Positions 42,944-52,141 of a DNA stretch of 64,000 bases are shown piece after piece; position 1 is the first letter of the stretch, and each line of letters starts with the position of its first letter. The translations under genes were made by a program, and so were the position numbers. Source of the stretch: CAZHCA01 sp964530825 (GTDB taxonomy: Bacteria; Bacteroidota; Bacteroidia; Chitinophagales; Saprospiraceae); assembly GCA_964530825.1 (NCBI GenBank), contig CAZHCA010000015.1, positions 35,413 through 99,412 of the forward strand, in the 5' to 3' direction. Under the pieces are notes generated by a model. That model had not been told where the DNA came from, did not search any database, and worked only from the letters and a program-made list of their open reading frames with translations.

Positions 42944-43633
42944 ATGCGAATGCAGAGCGTCGAACATCTGATCGCCCCATCGCTGTTGGCAGCCGATTTT
43001 ACATGCCTGGAGTCGGAAATCAATATGATTAACGAAAGTCAGGCTGATTGGTTGCATCTGGATATCATGGATGGCCGGTTTGTGCCCAATATTACCTTCG
43101 GCATGTTCATTGTCGAAGCCGTTCATCAGTTGTGCAGTAAGCCGCTCGACGTACACCTCATGATTGAGGAGCCGGAGCGTTACCTAGACCATTTCTGCCG
43201 GGCCGGAGCAGAAGTCATTACGGTACATTACGAGGCTTGTCCGCACCTGCACCGGGTGGTTCAGCAAATCAAGGCTTTGGGCGCTAAAGCGGGCGTTGCG
43301 CTGAATCCGCACACCCCGGTTGAGGTCCTGCAGGATTTGCTGGAAGACATCGACTTGGTATGTCTGATGTCGGTCAATCCCGGCTTTGGCGGTCAAAAGT
43401 TCATTTACCGCACCATTCCCAAAATTAGTAGGCTGCGGGATATGGCTACCGTACAAAATGTAAACCCGCTGATCGAGGTAGACGGCGGCGTCGGACTACA
43501 AAATGCGCAAAAGATCCTGGAAGCAGGGGCAGATGTGCTCGTAGCAGGCAGTAGCGTATTTAAGTCGGATAAGCCGAAGGAAACCATCGCCCGCTTCAAA
43601 GACATCGGGCGCGAATTTTTTCGCTTTGCCTAA
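42944..43633 (+). CDS. rpe: Ribulose-phosphate 3-epimerase
   Basis: Interconverts ribulose-5-phosphate and xylulose-5-phosphate in the pentose phosphate pathway; cytoplasmic TIM barrel with a divalent metal. At 229 residues it is full length. Signatures: APSLLAADF (substrate S, D), LHLDIMDGRFVPN (metal ligands H and D), DVHLMIEEPERY, LMSVNPGFGGQKF (phosphate binding) and EVDGGVG (second metal aspartate). A near-match -7 box (TACCTTTA, 42898) and a terminator lie just upstream. Confidence 0.96.
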   Translation: MRMQSVEHLIAPSLLAADFTCLESEINMINESQADWLHLDIMDGRFVPNITFGMFIVEAVHQLCSKPLDVHLMIEEPERYLDHFCRAGAEVITVHYEACPHLHRVVQQIKALGAKAGVALNPHTPVEVLQDLLEDIDLVCLMSVNPGFGGQKFIYRTIPKISRLRDMATVQNVNPLIEVDGGVGLQNAQKILEAGADVLVAGSSVFKSDKPKETIARFKDIGREFFRFA

Positions 43634-43732
43634 CTAAAACTTTTGCCATCCGAACGACAACAGTAATCCTCACCGGCAATGAACCTTCATGCTAGGCGTT
43701 TCCGGAGGGATTGCATACCCATTTTAAGGTCC

Positions 43733-46276
43733 ATGATGAAAAAAACTTTACTCGCCTGCCTTTTTGGCTTCTGCTTCCTTGCGCCACTTTCCGCTCAAAT
43801 TGAGGGGCGGGCTACCATTACCGGGCGGGTGACCGATGCCGTAACGGAAGAATACATCGAACTGGTCAATGTGTTTATGGACAGTACCACAGCGGTGGTA
43901 GAGACGGCCGCTACTGGCCGCTACCGCATCTCCGTGCCCGCCAATCAGTCTTTCGTATTGGTTTTTTCCAGATTGGGGTACAAAGAAGCGCGTCTGGCTA
44001 TTGAACCCATGTTGGCCCGAACGAATCGCCAGGTTGATGTAAGCCTGGCGCCCGTCGAGTCAGACCTTGAAGTCGTCGTGCGTACGAGTAAACTGCAGGA
44101 AGAAGGTATGATTACCGAAGACCTGACGCAGATGAAGCTCATCCCGACCACTACCGGTAACCTGGAGAGTTTACTACCGGCAATTGCCTTGGGTACCAGT
44201 AGCGGAACAGGAGGGGAGTTGAGCTCACAGTACAACGTGCGAGGCGGTAACTACGATGAAAACCTGGTGTACGTCAACGACTTCGAGATCTATCGTCCTC
44301 AGTTGATTCGAGCCAGCCAGCAAGAAGGTCTTTCCTTTCCCAATCTCGACCTTATTCGCAATATTTCTTTTTCTTCGGGCGGTTTTGAGGCGCGCTACGG
44401 AGATAAACTCTCATCCGTGCTGGATGTCAAATACAAACGACCTGATACCCTGAAGGGCTCGGTGAGCGGTAGTTTCCTGGGGGCCAGCGGCCACCTAGAA
44501 GGGAGTACCCGGATCGGTAACAGTAGCTATCGCAAGTTGCGCTACCTGTTGGGCGCCCGCTACAAAACCACGCGCTACCTGCTGGGAACCCTCGACGTAG
44601 AAGGGGAATACGTACCCGACTTTACCGATATTCAGGCGTTTGTCACCTATGATATTAATCGCGACTGGCAGTTGGGGCTCATCGGAAACTTTAATCGCTC
44701 GGTTTATCGCTTCCAGCCTACGCAGCGCAGTACCGCCTTCGGCTTGATTAATTTTGCCCTAGAACTTTTTTCCGTCTTTGAGGGTCAGGAGATTGATGAC
44801 TTCACGACGACCATGGGCGGCGCGTCCTTGACGTACATCCCCGATCGCAAACGCAATCCACTGTTCTTGAAATTCTTAGCTTCGCGATTTACTAGTGATG
44901 AAAACGAGCGATTCGATATCATTGGGCGTTACAGTCTGCGTCAGATCGAGACCGGCCTGGGTAGCGAGCAATTTGGCGAAGTGCTGGCCGAGCTGGGTAA
45001 TGGTACCCAGCAGCAGTACGTACGAAATTTTCTCGATCTCAACATCACCAATGTGCAGCACCGGGGCGGTATCGAACTTCAGGGTGCTCCCCGTAATCCC
45101 GATGCCACCAGCAGCCACTTTCTGCAATGGCAGGTAGAGTATAAACACGAAACAATAGACGACCGCATCAATGAATGGGAGCGTTTAGATTCCGCCGGGT
45201 ATTCTCTCCTTTACGACCCCGAAGCCGTGCAGGTCTTTTCTACCATAAAATCTGAGAATAGCCTGCGTTCGAATCGCTTCAGCGGCTTTTTCCAGAATAC
45301 TTACTCTTTCCGCAACGAGAATAAAGCCGAGTGGCGGATCTCCGCCGGTGTGCGTGCCACCTACTGGGACCTCAACGATGAGCTGGTTGTCTCGCCCCGC
45401 GCCCAAATTTTGTACAAGCCTCTCAATTTGAAGCAGGACATTTCCTATCGCTTAGCGGGCGGACTGTACGCGCAGCCTCCATTTTACCGCGAGCTTCGCC
45501 GCCGCGACGGTACGCTAAACGAAGAAATCAAGGCTCAAAAATCGGCTCACGTCGTGGGCGGCCTTACCTGGGATTTTTACATGGGTAAACGCAATCCCAA
45601 AAAGTTCCGGTTTATTACGGAGGTATATTACAAACGGCTTTGGGATCTCATCTCCTACGACATCGAGAACGTACGCATCCGATATTCCGGTGAGAACGAT
45701 GCCCGGGGCCATGTTATGGGCATCGACTTTCGGTTGAACGGCGAGTTCGTTCCAGATGCAGAATCCTGGATCAACCTTTCTTTTTTGCGGGCTCGTGAAT
45801 CTTTGGACGGTGTGCAACATCTGGTGCGCGAGCAGGGTGAAGAAGAGGGTACACCGGTCGATGATGTGCCGCGCCCTTCAGACCAACTTATGACCCTGTC
45901 GATGTTTTTTCAGGATTACTTACGCAATAACGAGCGCTTCAAAATGTCGCTCAACTTAACGGTGGGTACGGGACTTCCCTTTGGCATCCCCGAGAACAAT
46001 ATCGTGTACCGCAATACCTACCGGTTCTCCCCTTACCACCGGGTGGATATTGGATTTTCTTATCAACTGTGGAATAAAAAAATTGCTGACTCCGGCAAGA
46101 AGAACCTCTTTTCGTTTACGCGCAACAGCTGGGTGAGCCTCGAAGTCTTCAACCTGCTTCAGGTGCAGAACGAGGCCGGTAATACCTGGATAAAAACTAT
46201 TTTCGAACAGCAATACGCTGTTCCGAATTTCTTAACTTCTCGTCGGATTAATCTACGGTTCCGGGCCGAATTTTAA
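43733..46276 (+). CDS. TonB-dependent receptor with carboxypeptidase-like domain
   Basis: An 847-residue outer-membrane receptor. From the ATG at 43733 (or 43736) it begins with a signal peptide (MMKKTLLACLFGFCFLAPLSAQ, split as a 22-residue leader); an earlier ATG at 43679 would add 18 residues that break the signal sequence. A CarboxypepD_reg-like domain (about 27-110, ATITGRVTDAVTEEYIELVN) precedes the plug (QYNVRGGNYDENLVYVNDFE) and a 22-stranded barrel, ending with NLRFRAEF. No SusD partner follows, so it is not a standard SusCD pair; the ligand is unknown. Followed by a small membrane gene. Confidence 0.9.
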   Translation: MMKKTLLACLFGFCFLAPLSAQIEGRATITGRVTDAVTEEYIELVNVFMDSTTAVVETAATGRYRISVPANQSFVLVFSRLGYKEARLAIEPMLARTNRQVDVSLAPVESDLEVVVRTSKLQEEGMITEDLTQMKLIPTTTGNLESLLPAIALGTSSGTGGELSSQYNVRGGNYDENLVYVNDFEIYRPQLIRASQQEGLSFPNLDLIRNISFSSGGFEARYGDKLSSVLDVKYKRPDTLKGSVSGSFLGASGHLEGSTRIGNSSYRKLRYLLGARYKTTRYLLGTLDVEGEYVPDFTDIQAFVTYDINRDWQLGLIGNFNRSVYRFQPTQRSTAFGLINFALELFSVFEGQEIDDFTTTMGGASLTYIPDRKRNPLFLKFLASRFTSDENERFDIIGRYSLRQIETGLGSEQFGEVLAELGNGTQQQYVRNFLDLNITNVQHRGGIELQGAPRNPDATSSHFLQWQVEYKHETIDDRINEWERLDSAGYSLLYDPEAVQVFSTIKSENSLRSNRFSGFFQNTYSFRNENKAEWRISAGVRATYWDLNDELVVSPRAQILYKPLNLKQDISYRLAGGLYAQPPFYRELRRRDGTLNEEIKAQKSAHVVGGLTWDFYMGKRNPKKFRFITEVYYKRLWDLISYDIENVRIRYSGENDARGHVMGIDFRLNGEFVPDAESWINLSFLRARESLDGVQHLVREQGEEEGTPVDDVPRPSDQLMTLSMFFQDYLRNNERFKMSLNLTVGTGLPFGIPENNIVYRNTYRFSPYHRVDIGFSYQLWNKKIADSGKKNLFSFTRNSWVSLEVFNLLQVQNEAGNTWIKTIFEQQYAVPNFLTSRRINLRFRAEF

Positions 46277-46295
46277 GGTAAAATCCAATTTAGCC

Positions 46296-46463
46296 ATGTC
46301 CGATGACCAACAGTCTTCCAAACGTCCGCTCATCCGCCCACGTGAGCGGTTTATTCTTTTCTTGCTGATCCTGTTGCTATTGCTGTTGCTATTGCAACGC
46401 CTGGGGGTAGACCATGTCCAACGCTCTGAGGATACCGAAATAATCGATCGCCCCCATGACTAG
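46296..46463 (+). CDS. Small single-helix membrane protein (55 residues)
   Basis: ATG at 46296, stop TAG at 46461-46463, 55 residues, 19 bp after the receptor stop. The N-terminus is charged (MSDDQQSSKRPLIRPRER). A leucine-rich helix follows (residues 19-33, FILFLLILLLLL) and an acidic tail. It is shorter than usual cut-offs and easy to miss. The helix includes a perfect 12-bp tandem duplication (46371-46394, CTGTTGCTATTG twice). It could be a small partner of the TonB receptor; function unknown. Confidence 0.55.
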   Translation: MSDDQQSSKRPLIRPRERFILFLLILLLLLLLLQRLGVDHVQRSEDTEIIDRPHD

Positions 46464-46513
46464 GGAAGCACCACCTCCCGGCTTGGTGGCATGGAAGCCG
46501 TACTTTCATCCTG

Positions 46514-49500
46514 TTATTGCTTTACGATGGGACTCCTGTAAATATTACCCTCATCGTCGGTCAGTTGAAGCCAATACAATCCCGGTGCCAGATGGTTAGT
46601 AGCGATTGTTAACAGGTTGCTATCAAGGGTAAAAGAATGGACGGCTTGTCCCTGGCTATTGAAAAGGCGTCCGTCCAGGGCTTTTGTCCAATCCCGGTCG
46701 GGTGCCAGCACCAGCCGGTTCCTGACCGGGTTCGGATAGATTCGCAACAGTTTGCTCGCATCGGGCTGTTCGGCGCTGGAGATGACTAAATTAATCGTTT
46801 CGGTGCGAGCGTTGCCACAAGCTGGATTATAAGCATTCAAGACCACGGTATAAACTCCTGAACGCTCATAGCGATGGCGGGGCGAGTTTTCCGTACTGGT
46901 ATTGCCGTCACCGAATTCCCACAGATAGCGGTTGGCATTGGAAGAGTAGTTGGAAAACAGTACGTCTGCCCCGTCTATCGTCTTGTCGAAAGCGGCTTTA
47001 GGAAAGGGGAAAATCTGTACGTACGCCTGCTGCTCGATAGTGCTTTCGCCCAAAGCACCGCGTACTGAAAGCGAGACATCGTAAATGCCCGGCTGCCTAT
47101 AAATGACGCTTGGATTAAGTTCATTTGAAGTAGAGGGTGTACCCCCAGGAAAAGACCATTCCAGCTGTTCGAAATCACCGGTCGATTGGTTGGTAAAGCG
47201 AATTTCAGCCGGGGAGCAACCGGTAGAAAGATCAGCGGAAAAGCGAGCGGCCGGCGGCTCGCCTACTGTAACCGCTTGGGATAGGGTGTCTACACCGCAA
47301 CTGTTGGTGGTGCGCAAGCGTACGCGGTAGTTGCCGCCTTTGAGATAGGTATGAGAAGGCGCTACTTCAAAGCTACTGGCGCCATCGCCAAAGCTCCATT
47401 CGTAGGTATCGGCCCCGGTCGTATAATTGGTCACGAAAAGCGTTTTACCTTGTGTCTGTAGGATGAAATTGTTGTGCGGCACGTCTAAAACATTGAGCGC
47501 GAATTGTTTGATGAACGTATCCACCCCCTGTGGATTGACAGCGACCAGCATAGCGGTGTACAGGCCGCTGCTGTCGTAGGATACCACAGGGGCCGACTCG
47601 TTGCTAATAGCGGGTTGCCCCCCTGGAAAAAACCATTGTAAACTATCCGTATTATCACTCGATAAACTGTTGAATGACAAGTTAAAGGGTTGGCAAGCGC
47701 TGAGGTCTCCATGGCTGAATTCTGCCTGGGGTGGTGAGCGGATTTCCAGAATCAGGGTGGCCTCATCTTTACCGCAGGGGTTGTTTGCCGTCAGGGTCAC
47801 GGTATAGGTCCCGTCGTGCTCAAACGTATAGACGGGATTAGCGGTGGAATCGCTGTTTTGATCTCCAAAATCCCAAACATAACTTTCGCTGTTGGCTGAG
47901 GTGTTTTCAAAGCGGACGATTCGCCCATCTGCCTGGTAAGAAAAGCCGGCAATAGGGCGTTGCTGTAGTGTCAGTTTGATAGCATCAGAAAAGACGGTCC
48001 CTTCGCAACCCGGGTCGATGCGCAACCGGTAGCGGTGCCCCCGCATGCCTTGGTTAATATTGGCGATAGTAAGCGTACTAGTAGTAGTATTCTGGTAAAA
48101 CAGGTCATCGGTCAGGTCGACGAAACCGTTGCCTTCGTCTATTTGCCACTGAAAGCTTAGGTCAGTTCCACTGGCCCGCACCGGCAGTTCGATAGTGCGG
48201 TTGAGGCAGGCTTCTACGGTAGTGGGCTGATCTTCGATCACGACGAGCGGTGTTGGTGTCGGACCCTGCGTAATGCCTTGCAGGATTTCAATTTCACCGG
48301 CATTACCTGCTTGAGCGCCATTGGTGCCGTTGCCGCAGCTCATGGAATTGGTCGACCGGCCCGCCTGCCCTCCGGCCAGGCTAGTATTGAGCAACAGCCC
48401 CGGCGTGAGGACGATACGCCCGCCGCTGCCACCCCCGCCGGGGCCGTGGCAGCGCTCTTGGTTGCGGTTGTCGATAGAGCCCCCGTCGCCGCCTCTAGCT
48501 TCGACGAATAATTCCCCGGTAACACTTGCCACATCAAGTACCACGGTGCCACCAGCGCCCCCACCCCCGGCGCCATCGCCGCTGGTGTTTGCTGCCCCCG
48601 TTCCATTTGCCCGGATGGTAAAATTATTGGCTACTAAATTCTCGACGTCGAGAAAGATGATGCCGCCGCCGTTACCGCCGTCGGTGCCCACGTCGTTGTT
48701 TTCGTGCCCTGCGCCGCCGCCACCGCCAAAAAAGAGGCGGTCTGGGCTGGTTGATAAGGCTTTTCCGCCCCGGCCTGGGAATTCGCCGTCGCAGCCCGAG
48801 CCGCCTTGACGGTTTTCCCCACCTTTGCCGCCCGCAGTAAGCTGCGCACCGCCGCCCCCGCCAGAGTTGTGGTCGTTGCCGCCACCGCCGCCGTTCGCTT
48901 GCGCGCCACGGCCGTTTTCCCGATTGGGAAGCCATGTGGATACGCCCTCTCCTTTGCCGCCGCCCCGCCAATCGTTACGGGCGTAGCTGTAATCATTGGC
49001 ATTAGAAAAGAAAGAGCAGTCATTTTCGGCAGTTAGGTCCGCTTTTCCGCCGCGGAAGCCCGCTCCCGATGCGTTGATATCGGCAGACAGGTTCAGGGTC
49101 TCGTCTACCCGCAAGGCAATGATGCCGCCAGTCTGTCCGTCCCAGGGCCGGGCACGCAGCACGTCCACGACGATTGCGTCTTCGTAGACCGGGACGGTGA
49201 CCAGTTGTACCCCTACTGCGGGATCATAATCATGTAAAATCTGGGTTTTCAGAAAAATCCGGTTGCCGATTATGGTATCGATGGCCGATCTTTCGTAAAA
49301 CCCGGCACCGCGGAGCTGGCGGATGTCGCCGAAATCTCCATCGTTATCGGTATTAATGGCAGCCCCTTGGGCCTGATAGAGGAGCACGATCATGTCGGCT
49401 TCGAATCCTGCGGTATCCGAAACCACCAGGCTGTTGTTACAATTCGTGATTTCATTTACGGCAGTGTAATGGTTGATGATCCCGCTGATTTCGACTTGTG

Positions 49501-49561
49501 CAGACAGGGAAGTGGCCAACAAAGCCGTGGTAAAAGCGCAAACGAAGTAGTGCTTTTTCAT
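46514..49561 (-). CDS. T9SS-secreted multi-PKD protein with glycine-rich region
   Basis: A 1015-residue cell-surface protein. Signal peptide 1-21 (ending LSAQ). An N-terminal ~430-residue region is very rich in glycine (about 200-385, DNA 48400-48960). It is followed by an Ig-like segment and five PKD-like domains (about 535-925, YVWDFGD, LQWFFPG, YEWSFGD, LEWSFPG, YLWEFGD). The C-terminal ~80 residues (LLRIYPNPVRNRLVL, ending GNIYRSPIVKQ) form a type A T9SS sorting domain, which directs export and attachment. Likely adhesin or matrix protein. The gene itself proves neither the secretion machinery nor its location. Confidence 0.9.
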   Translation of the reverse strand: MKKHYFVCAFTTALLATSLSAQVEISGIINHYTAVNEITNCNNSLVVSDTAGFEADMIVLLYQAQGAAINTDNDGDFGDIRQLRGAGFYERSAIDTIIGNRIFLKTQILHDYDPAVGVQLVTVPVYEDAIVVDVLRARPWDGQTGGIIALRVDETLNLSADINASGAGFRGGKADLTAENDCSFFSNANDYSYARNDWRGGGKGEGVSTWLPNRENGRGAQANGGGGGNDHNSGGGGGAQLTAGGKGGENRQGGSGCDGEFPGRGGKALSTSPDRLFFGGGGGAGHENNDVGTDGGNGGGIIFLDVENLVANNFTIRANGTGAANTSGDGAGGGGAGGTVVLDVASVTGELFVEARGGDGGSIDNRNQERCHGPGGGGSGGRIVLTPGLLLNTSLAGGQAGRSTNSMSCGNGTNGAQAGNAGEIEILQGITQGPTPTPLVVIEDQPTTVEACLNRTIELPVRASGTDLSFQWQIDEGNGFVDLTDDLFYQNTTTSTLTIANINQGMRGHRYRLRIDPGCEGTVFSDAIKLTLQQRPIAGFSYQADGRIVRFENTSANSESYVWDFGDQNSDSTANPVYTFEHDGTYTVTLTANNPCGKDEATLILEIRSPPQAEFSHGDLSACQPFNLSFNSLSSDNTDSLQWFFPGGQPAISNESAPVVSYDSSGLYTAMLVAVNPQGVDTFIKQFALNVLDVPHNNFILQTQGKTLFVTNYTTGADTYEWSFGDGASSFEVAPSHTYLKGGNYRVRLRTTNSCGVDTLSQAVTVGEPPAARFSADLSTGCSPAEIRFTNQSTGDFEQLEWSFPGGTPSTSNELNPSVIYRQPGIYDVSLSVRGALGESTIEQQAYVQIFPFPKAAFDKTIDGADVLFSNYSSNANRYLWEFGDGNTSTENSPRHRYERSGVYTVVLNAYNPACGNARTETINLVISSAEQPDASKLLRIYPNPVRNRLVLAPDRDWTKALDGRLFNSQGQAVHSFTLDSNLLTIATNHLAPGLYWLQLTDDEGNIYRSPIVKQ

Positions 49562-49726
49562 GGTAGGTAATAATTTTTGGGATAGCCTTTGCGAAGGCTT
49601 TTGGATGTATGTTCGGCCCCCACGGGGAACTTATCCAGCAGGAACCGTTTCTATTACGAAGCAATGATAAAGTTAAGTATATGTGATTGCTAAATGGAAG
49701 GAATTAAAAACAAAAATCAGGAAAGG

Positions 49727-49757
49727 TTGCTCCTACCAGGAAAAGCGCCTATCTTTG
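49727..49757 (+). promoter_or_regulatory. Promoter of rpsP
   Basis: TTG (49727-49729) and -7 TATCTTTG (49750-49757) with 20 nt between them; a near-ideal Bacteroidota promoter. The ~65-nt leader contains a hairpin CCGC-CTTGC...GCAAG-GCGG (49773-49798 region), which could be a ribosomal-protein feedback site. Confidence 0.75.
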
Positions 49758-49827
49758 CGCCCGTTAAAAACCTGCCGCTTGCTAGGCAAGTTACGCGGGT
49801 AATGCCTCACATTTGAAATTTTAACAG

Positions 49828-50448
49828 ATGCCTGTAAAGATTAGATTGCAGCGTAGAGGGCGGAAAAAACGTCCGTTTTATCACATTGTTGTAGCTGACT
49901 CGCGCGCACCGCGCGACGGTCGATTTATCGAAAAGATCGGAACCTATAATCCGATGACCAAGCCTGCCACAATCGATATTGATCGAGACAAAGCGTACGA
50001 TTGGTTGATTAAAGGGGCCCAGCCGACGAATACGGCGCGTGCCATTCTTCGTTTCAAGGGGGTTTACTACCGGAAGCATTTGATGCGTGGTGTGCAGAAA
50101 GGCGCTATCACCCAGGAGGAAGCAGACAAGAAGTACGAAACCTGGATAGAAGCTAAGGAAACCCGCATTGCGGAACGCCGCCAGCAAGCCTTAGAAGAAA
50201 CCAATGCGTTTCATGCGATGGTAGCCGGAACGCCTCCGCCACCGCCGTCCCGGACCGAAGAGGAAGAAGAGACTACCGTAACGGAAGAAGAACTGGCGGC
50301 AGCCGAGGCCGACGTGGAAGCACCCATCGCCAAGGAAGAGGGCCCCGAAGCAGAGCAAGGCTCTGAAGCAGAAGCTAATCCGGAAGCCGGTGAAACATCT
50401 GCCGAAGAAGAGCCAACTACAGATGAGTCCGAAGAAGACAAAAAATAA
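49828..50448 (+). CDS. rpsP: 30S ribosomal protein S16 with acidic tail
   Basis: A small-subunit ribosomal protein that helps 16S rRNA folding. Residues 1-85 are the S16 core (MPVKIRLQRRGRKKRPFYHI and VADSRAPRDGRFIEKIGTYN). An extension of about 120 residues follows. After a basic helical linker (AKETRIAERRQQALEE) it is almost wholly Glu/Ala/Pro/Thr (about 130-206). Longer S16 proteins occur in Bacteroidota, but this acidic tail is long. The rimM gene, which often follows rpsP, is not adjacent. A promoter lies at 49727-49757 and a terminator follows. Confidence 0.94.
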   Translation: MPVKIRLQRRGRKKRPFYHIVVADSRAPRDGRFIEKIGTYNPMTKPATIDIDRDKAYDWLIKGAQPTNTARAILRFKGVYYRKHLMRGVQKGAITQEEADKKYETWIEAKETRIAERRQQALEETNAFHAMVAGTPPPPPSRTEEEEETTVTEEELAAAEADVEAPIAKEEGPEAEQGSEAEANPEAGETSAEEEPTTDESEEDKK

Positions 50449-50529
50449 TAGGGTAAGACATCGGCGGTAAGGGTTGGATCTCCCTTGCCGGAGTTGTATA
50501 TTACTCGCACAGACAATCCGGAACGCATT

Positions 50530-50570
50530 GAACCTGGTAGTGCCTTAAGTTGCACTATCAGGTTCTTCTT
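50530..50570 (+). terminator. Intrinsic terminator of rpsP
   Basis: GAACCTGGTAGTGC (50530-50543) pairs with GCACTATCAGGTTC (50552-50565) over 14 bp with one G-U pair and an 8-nt loop, then TTCTTT. Confidence 0.8.
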
Positions 50571-50625
50571 TAGAAGCGGCCTCAAAAAAATGGCCGATAA
50601 GAAGTATTCGTAAATATTAAGCCTT

Positions 50626-52014
50626 ATGCAAAACCTGGACAGTAAATATTTAGAGGCCTTGGAAGGGATCGCAGCAAGTATTCAGGATGCTGAAGCACTG
50701 GCTAGCTATTTGGAAAATGAGGAGGAAGACGATTTCATTCAGCTCAAGGACCTGTTTGAGCCGCAAATCGCCGAATTGTACGAGGAGGTAGCCCGAGAAA
50801 ATCCCTTGCAATTAATCGCTTTCGAGGTGGTATTGCTAAATCCGGCTTTCGAGGGATTGTTTTTACCCAAGATCCTCGGCTATTCTGTACTGCGAGGAGA
50901 AATCAACGAAAATTACAAATACGTCCGGCCACAGGATCACTTCCGGGACGTGTTACTGGCCATTTGCAATTCGGCAAACTTCGACATTCTGAAAAAGCGC
51001 ATCGGCCAGTCCATCCAGATTGGTTTTGCACTCAGTAGCGATATTTGGGTCACCAACCTGATTTCGGAGATCGACAACAAGCGTGTACGTTATTTTTTGC
51101 AATCCCAAAAGCTGGAGCGCTACCGTAACCTGCAGGATCGCAAAATGGGCTACATGCGCTACCGGCGGCAGTTTTTAAATGATAATTTTCAGACGGCCGA
51201 GTTTCCCGAGGATCTTTCCGAATTGCCGATCTTTTTCAATCCGCTTAAGCACTTTCTCATCTACCGTATCAACCTGGATACCGACGATGCGAGCCTGCAT
51301 GAGCCCATCCAGAATTTTCTGAACCGGGCGGCGTTTAAAGGCACACCCGAACACCAGCAAATCTTGATGCTGTATACTTACTTTTTCGATCTGGACGCCG
51401 AGACCCAGGCCGATATGGCCGATCTGCTGGACGAGCAACGCGCATCCGGCGCTGTATTCTCGGATCGCGGCCTGGATTTTATCAAGGAAATTCACTTGGG
51501 CAGGGAACTTGACTTGACCCCCGAGGCTGACCTTCAATTCTCGGGATTGCTGGACCGCGATATTCAGGATGATCTGGCCCGCTACTATGAGCTCATGGAC
51601 CGCATTCACAAAGACGGCATCGAAGATGAAGCAGTGCAAGAAGCGGTTAAAGTGTTCCACAACCTGCATGAGGGTCTTTCTACCATCAACGCCTGTGTAC
51701 GCCAGACCATCTATCACTATTTTCGTCGCCAGGTCGTAGCACTCACCCCTCAGGATTATCCGCAGCTGTTCGAAATTTCCAAGCTCTATCCGATCTACAT
51801 GGGGATCTTTGATAACCAGCAGTTCAACCAAGACCTCAAGGAGCTCTCCATGAAGTACGTCAAGCAGCTTCTAAAGACGTATACCGATAAGCGCGGAAAA
51901 GACTATCAGGATATCAAAAAGTTCGTATCGACCGCTTTTGTCGACTTTGGCTTCCTGAAGGAAAAAGAAACGGTCGAGCTTTTCAAGACGCGGCGGAAGA
52001 AGAAAACTACTTGA
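50626..52014 (+). CDS. Conserved hypothetical helical protein
   Basis: A 462-residue soluble protein I do not recognise. It is mostly helical and charged, with acidic segments (YLENEEEDDF, EIDNKRVRYFL) and a basic C-terminus ending FKTRRKKKTT. No membrane segment, signal peptide or catalytic motif. It starts 178 bp after rpsP and is separated from it by a terminator, and is followed 128 bp later by the trehalose gene. No family name can be given. Confidence 0.75.
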   Translation: MQNLDSKYLEALEGIAASIQDAEALASYLENEEEDDFIQLKDLFEPQIAELYEEVARENPLQLIAFEVVLLNPAFEGLFLPKILGYSVLRGEINENYKYVRPQDHFRDVLLAICNSANFDILKKRIGQSIQIGFALSSDIWVTNLISEIDNKRVRYFLQSQKLERYRNLQDRKMGYMRYRRQFLNDNFQTAEFPEDLSELPIFFNPLKHFLIYRINLDTDDASLHEPIQNFLNRAAFKGTPEHQQILMLYTYFFDLDAETQADMADLLDEQRASGAVFSDRGLDFIKEIHLGRELDLTPEADLQFSGLLDRDIQDDLARYYELMDRIHKDGIEDEAVQEAVKVFHNLHEGLSTINACVRQTIYHYFRRQVVALTPQDYPQLFEISKLYPIYMGIFDNQQFNQDLKELSMKYVKQLLKTYTDKRGKDYQDIKKFVSTAFVDFGFLKEKETVELFKTRRKKKTT

Positions 52015-52141
52015 CCGGCTGCCGGGTTTACTCTTACGATTGCGCACAGGGGTACTGGACCTTCGGGTGATTTTTGTATATTAACGATATCGTGCCGGCG
52101 TAAGTGCTATTTGCGCTCCTTACAAAAATGATGCACCCGAT

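Noticed and set aside
48321..48809. Long plus-strand frame opposite the PKD gene
   Set aside because: It is a proline/alanine-rich shadow of the glycine-rich coding region on the other strand.
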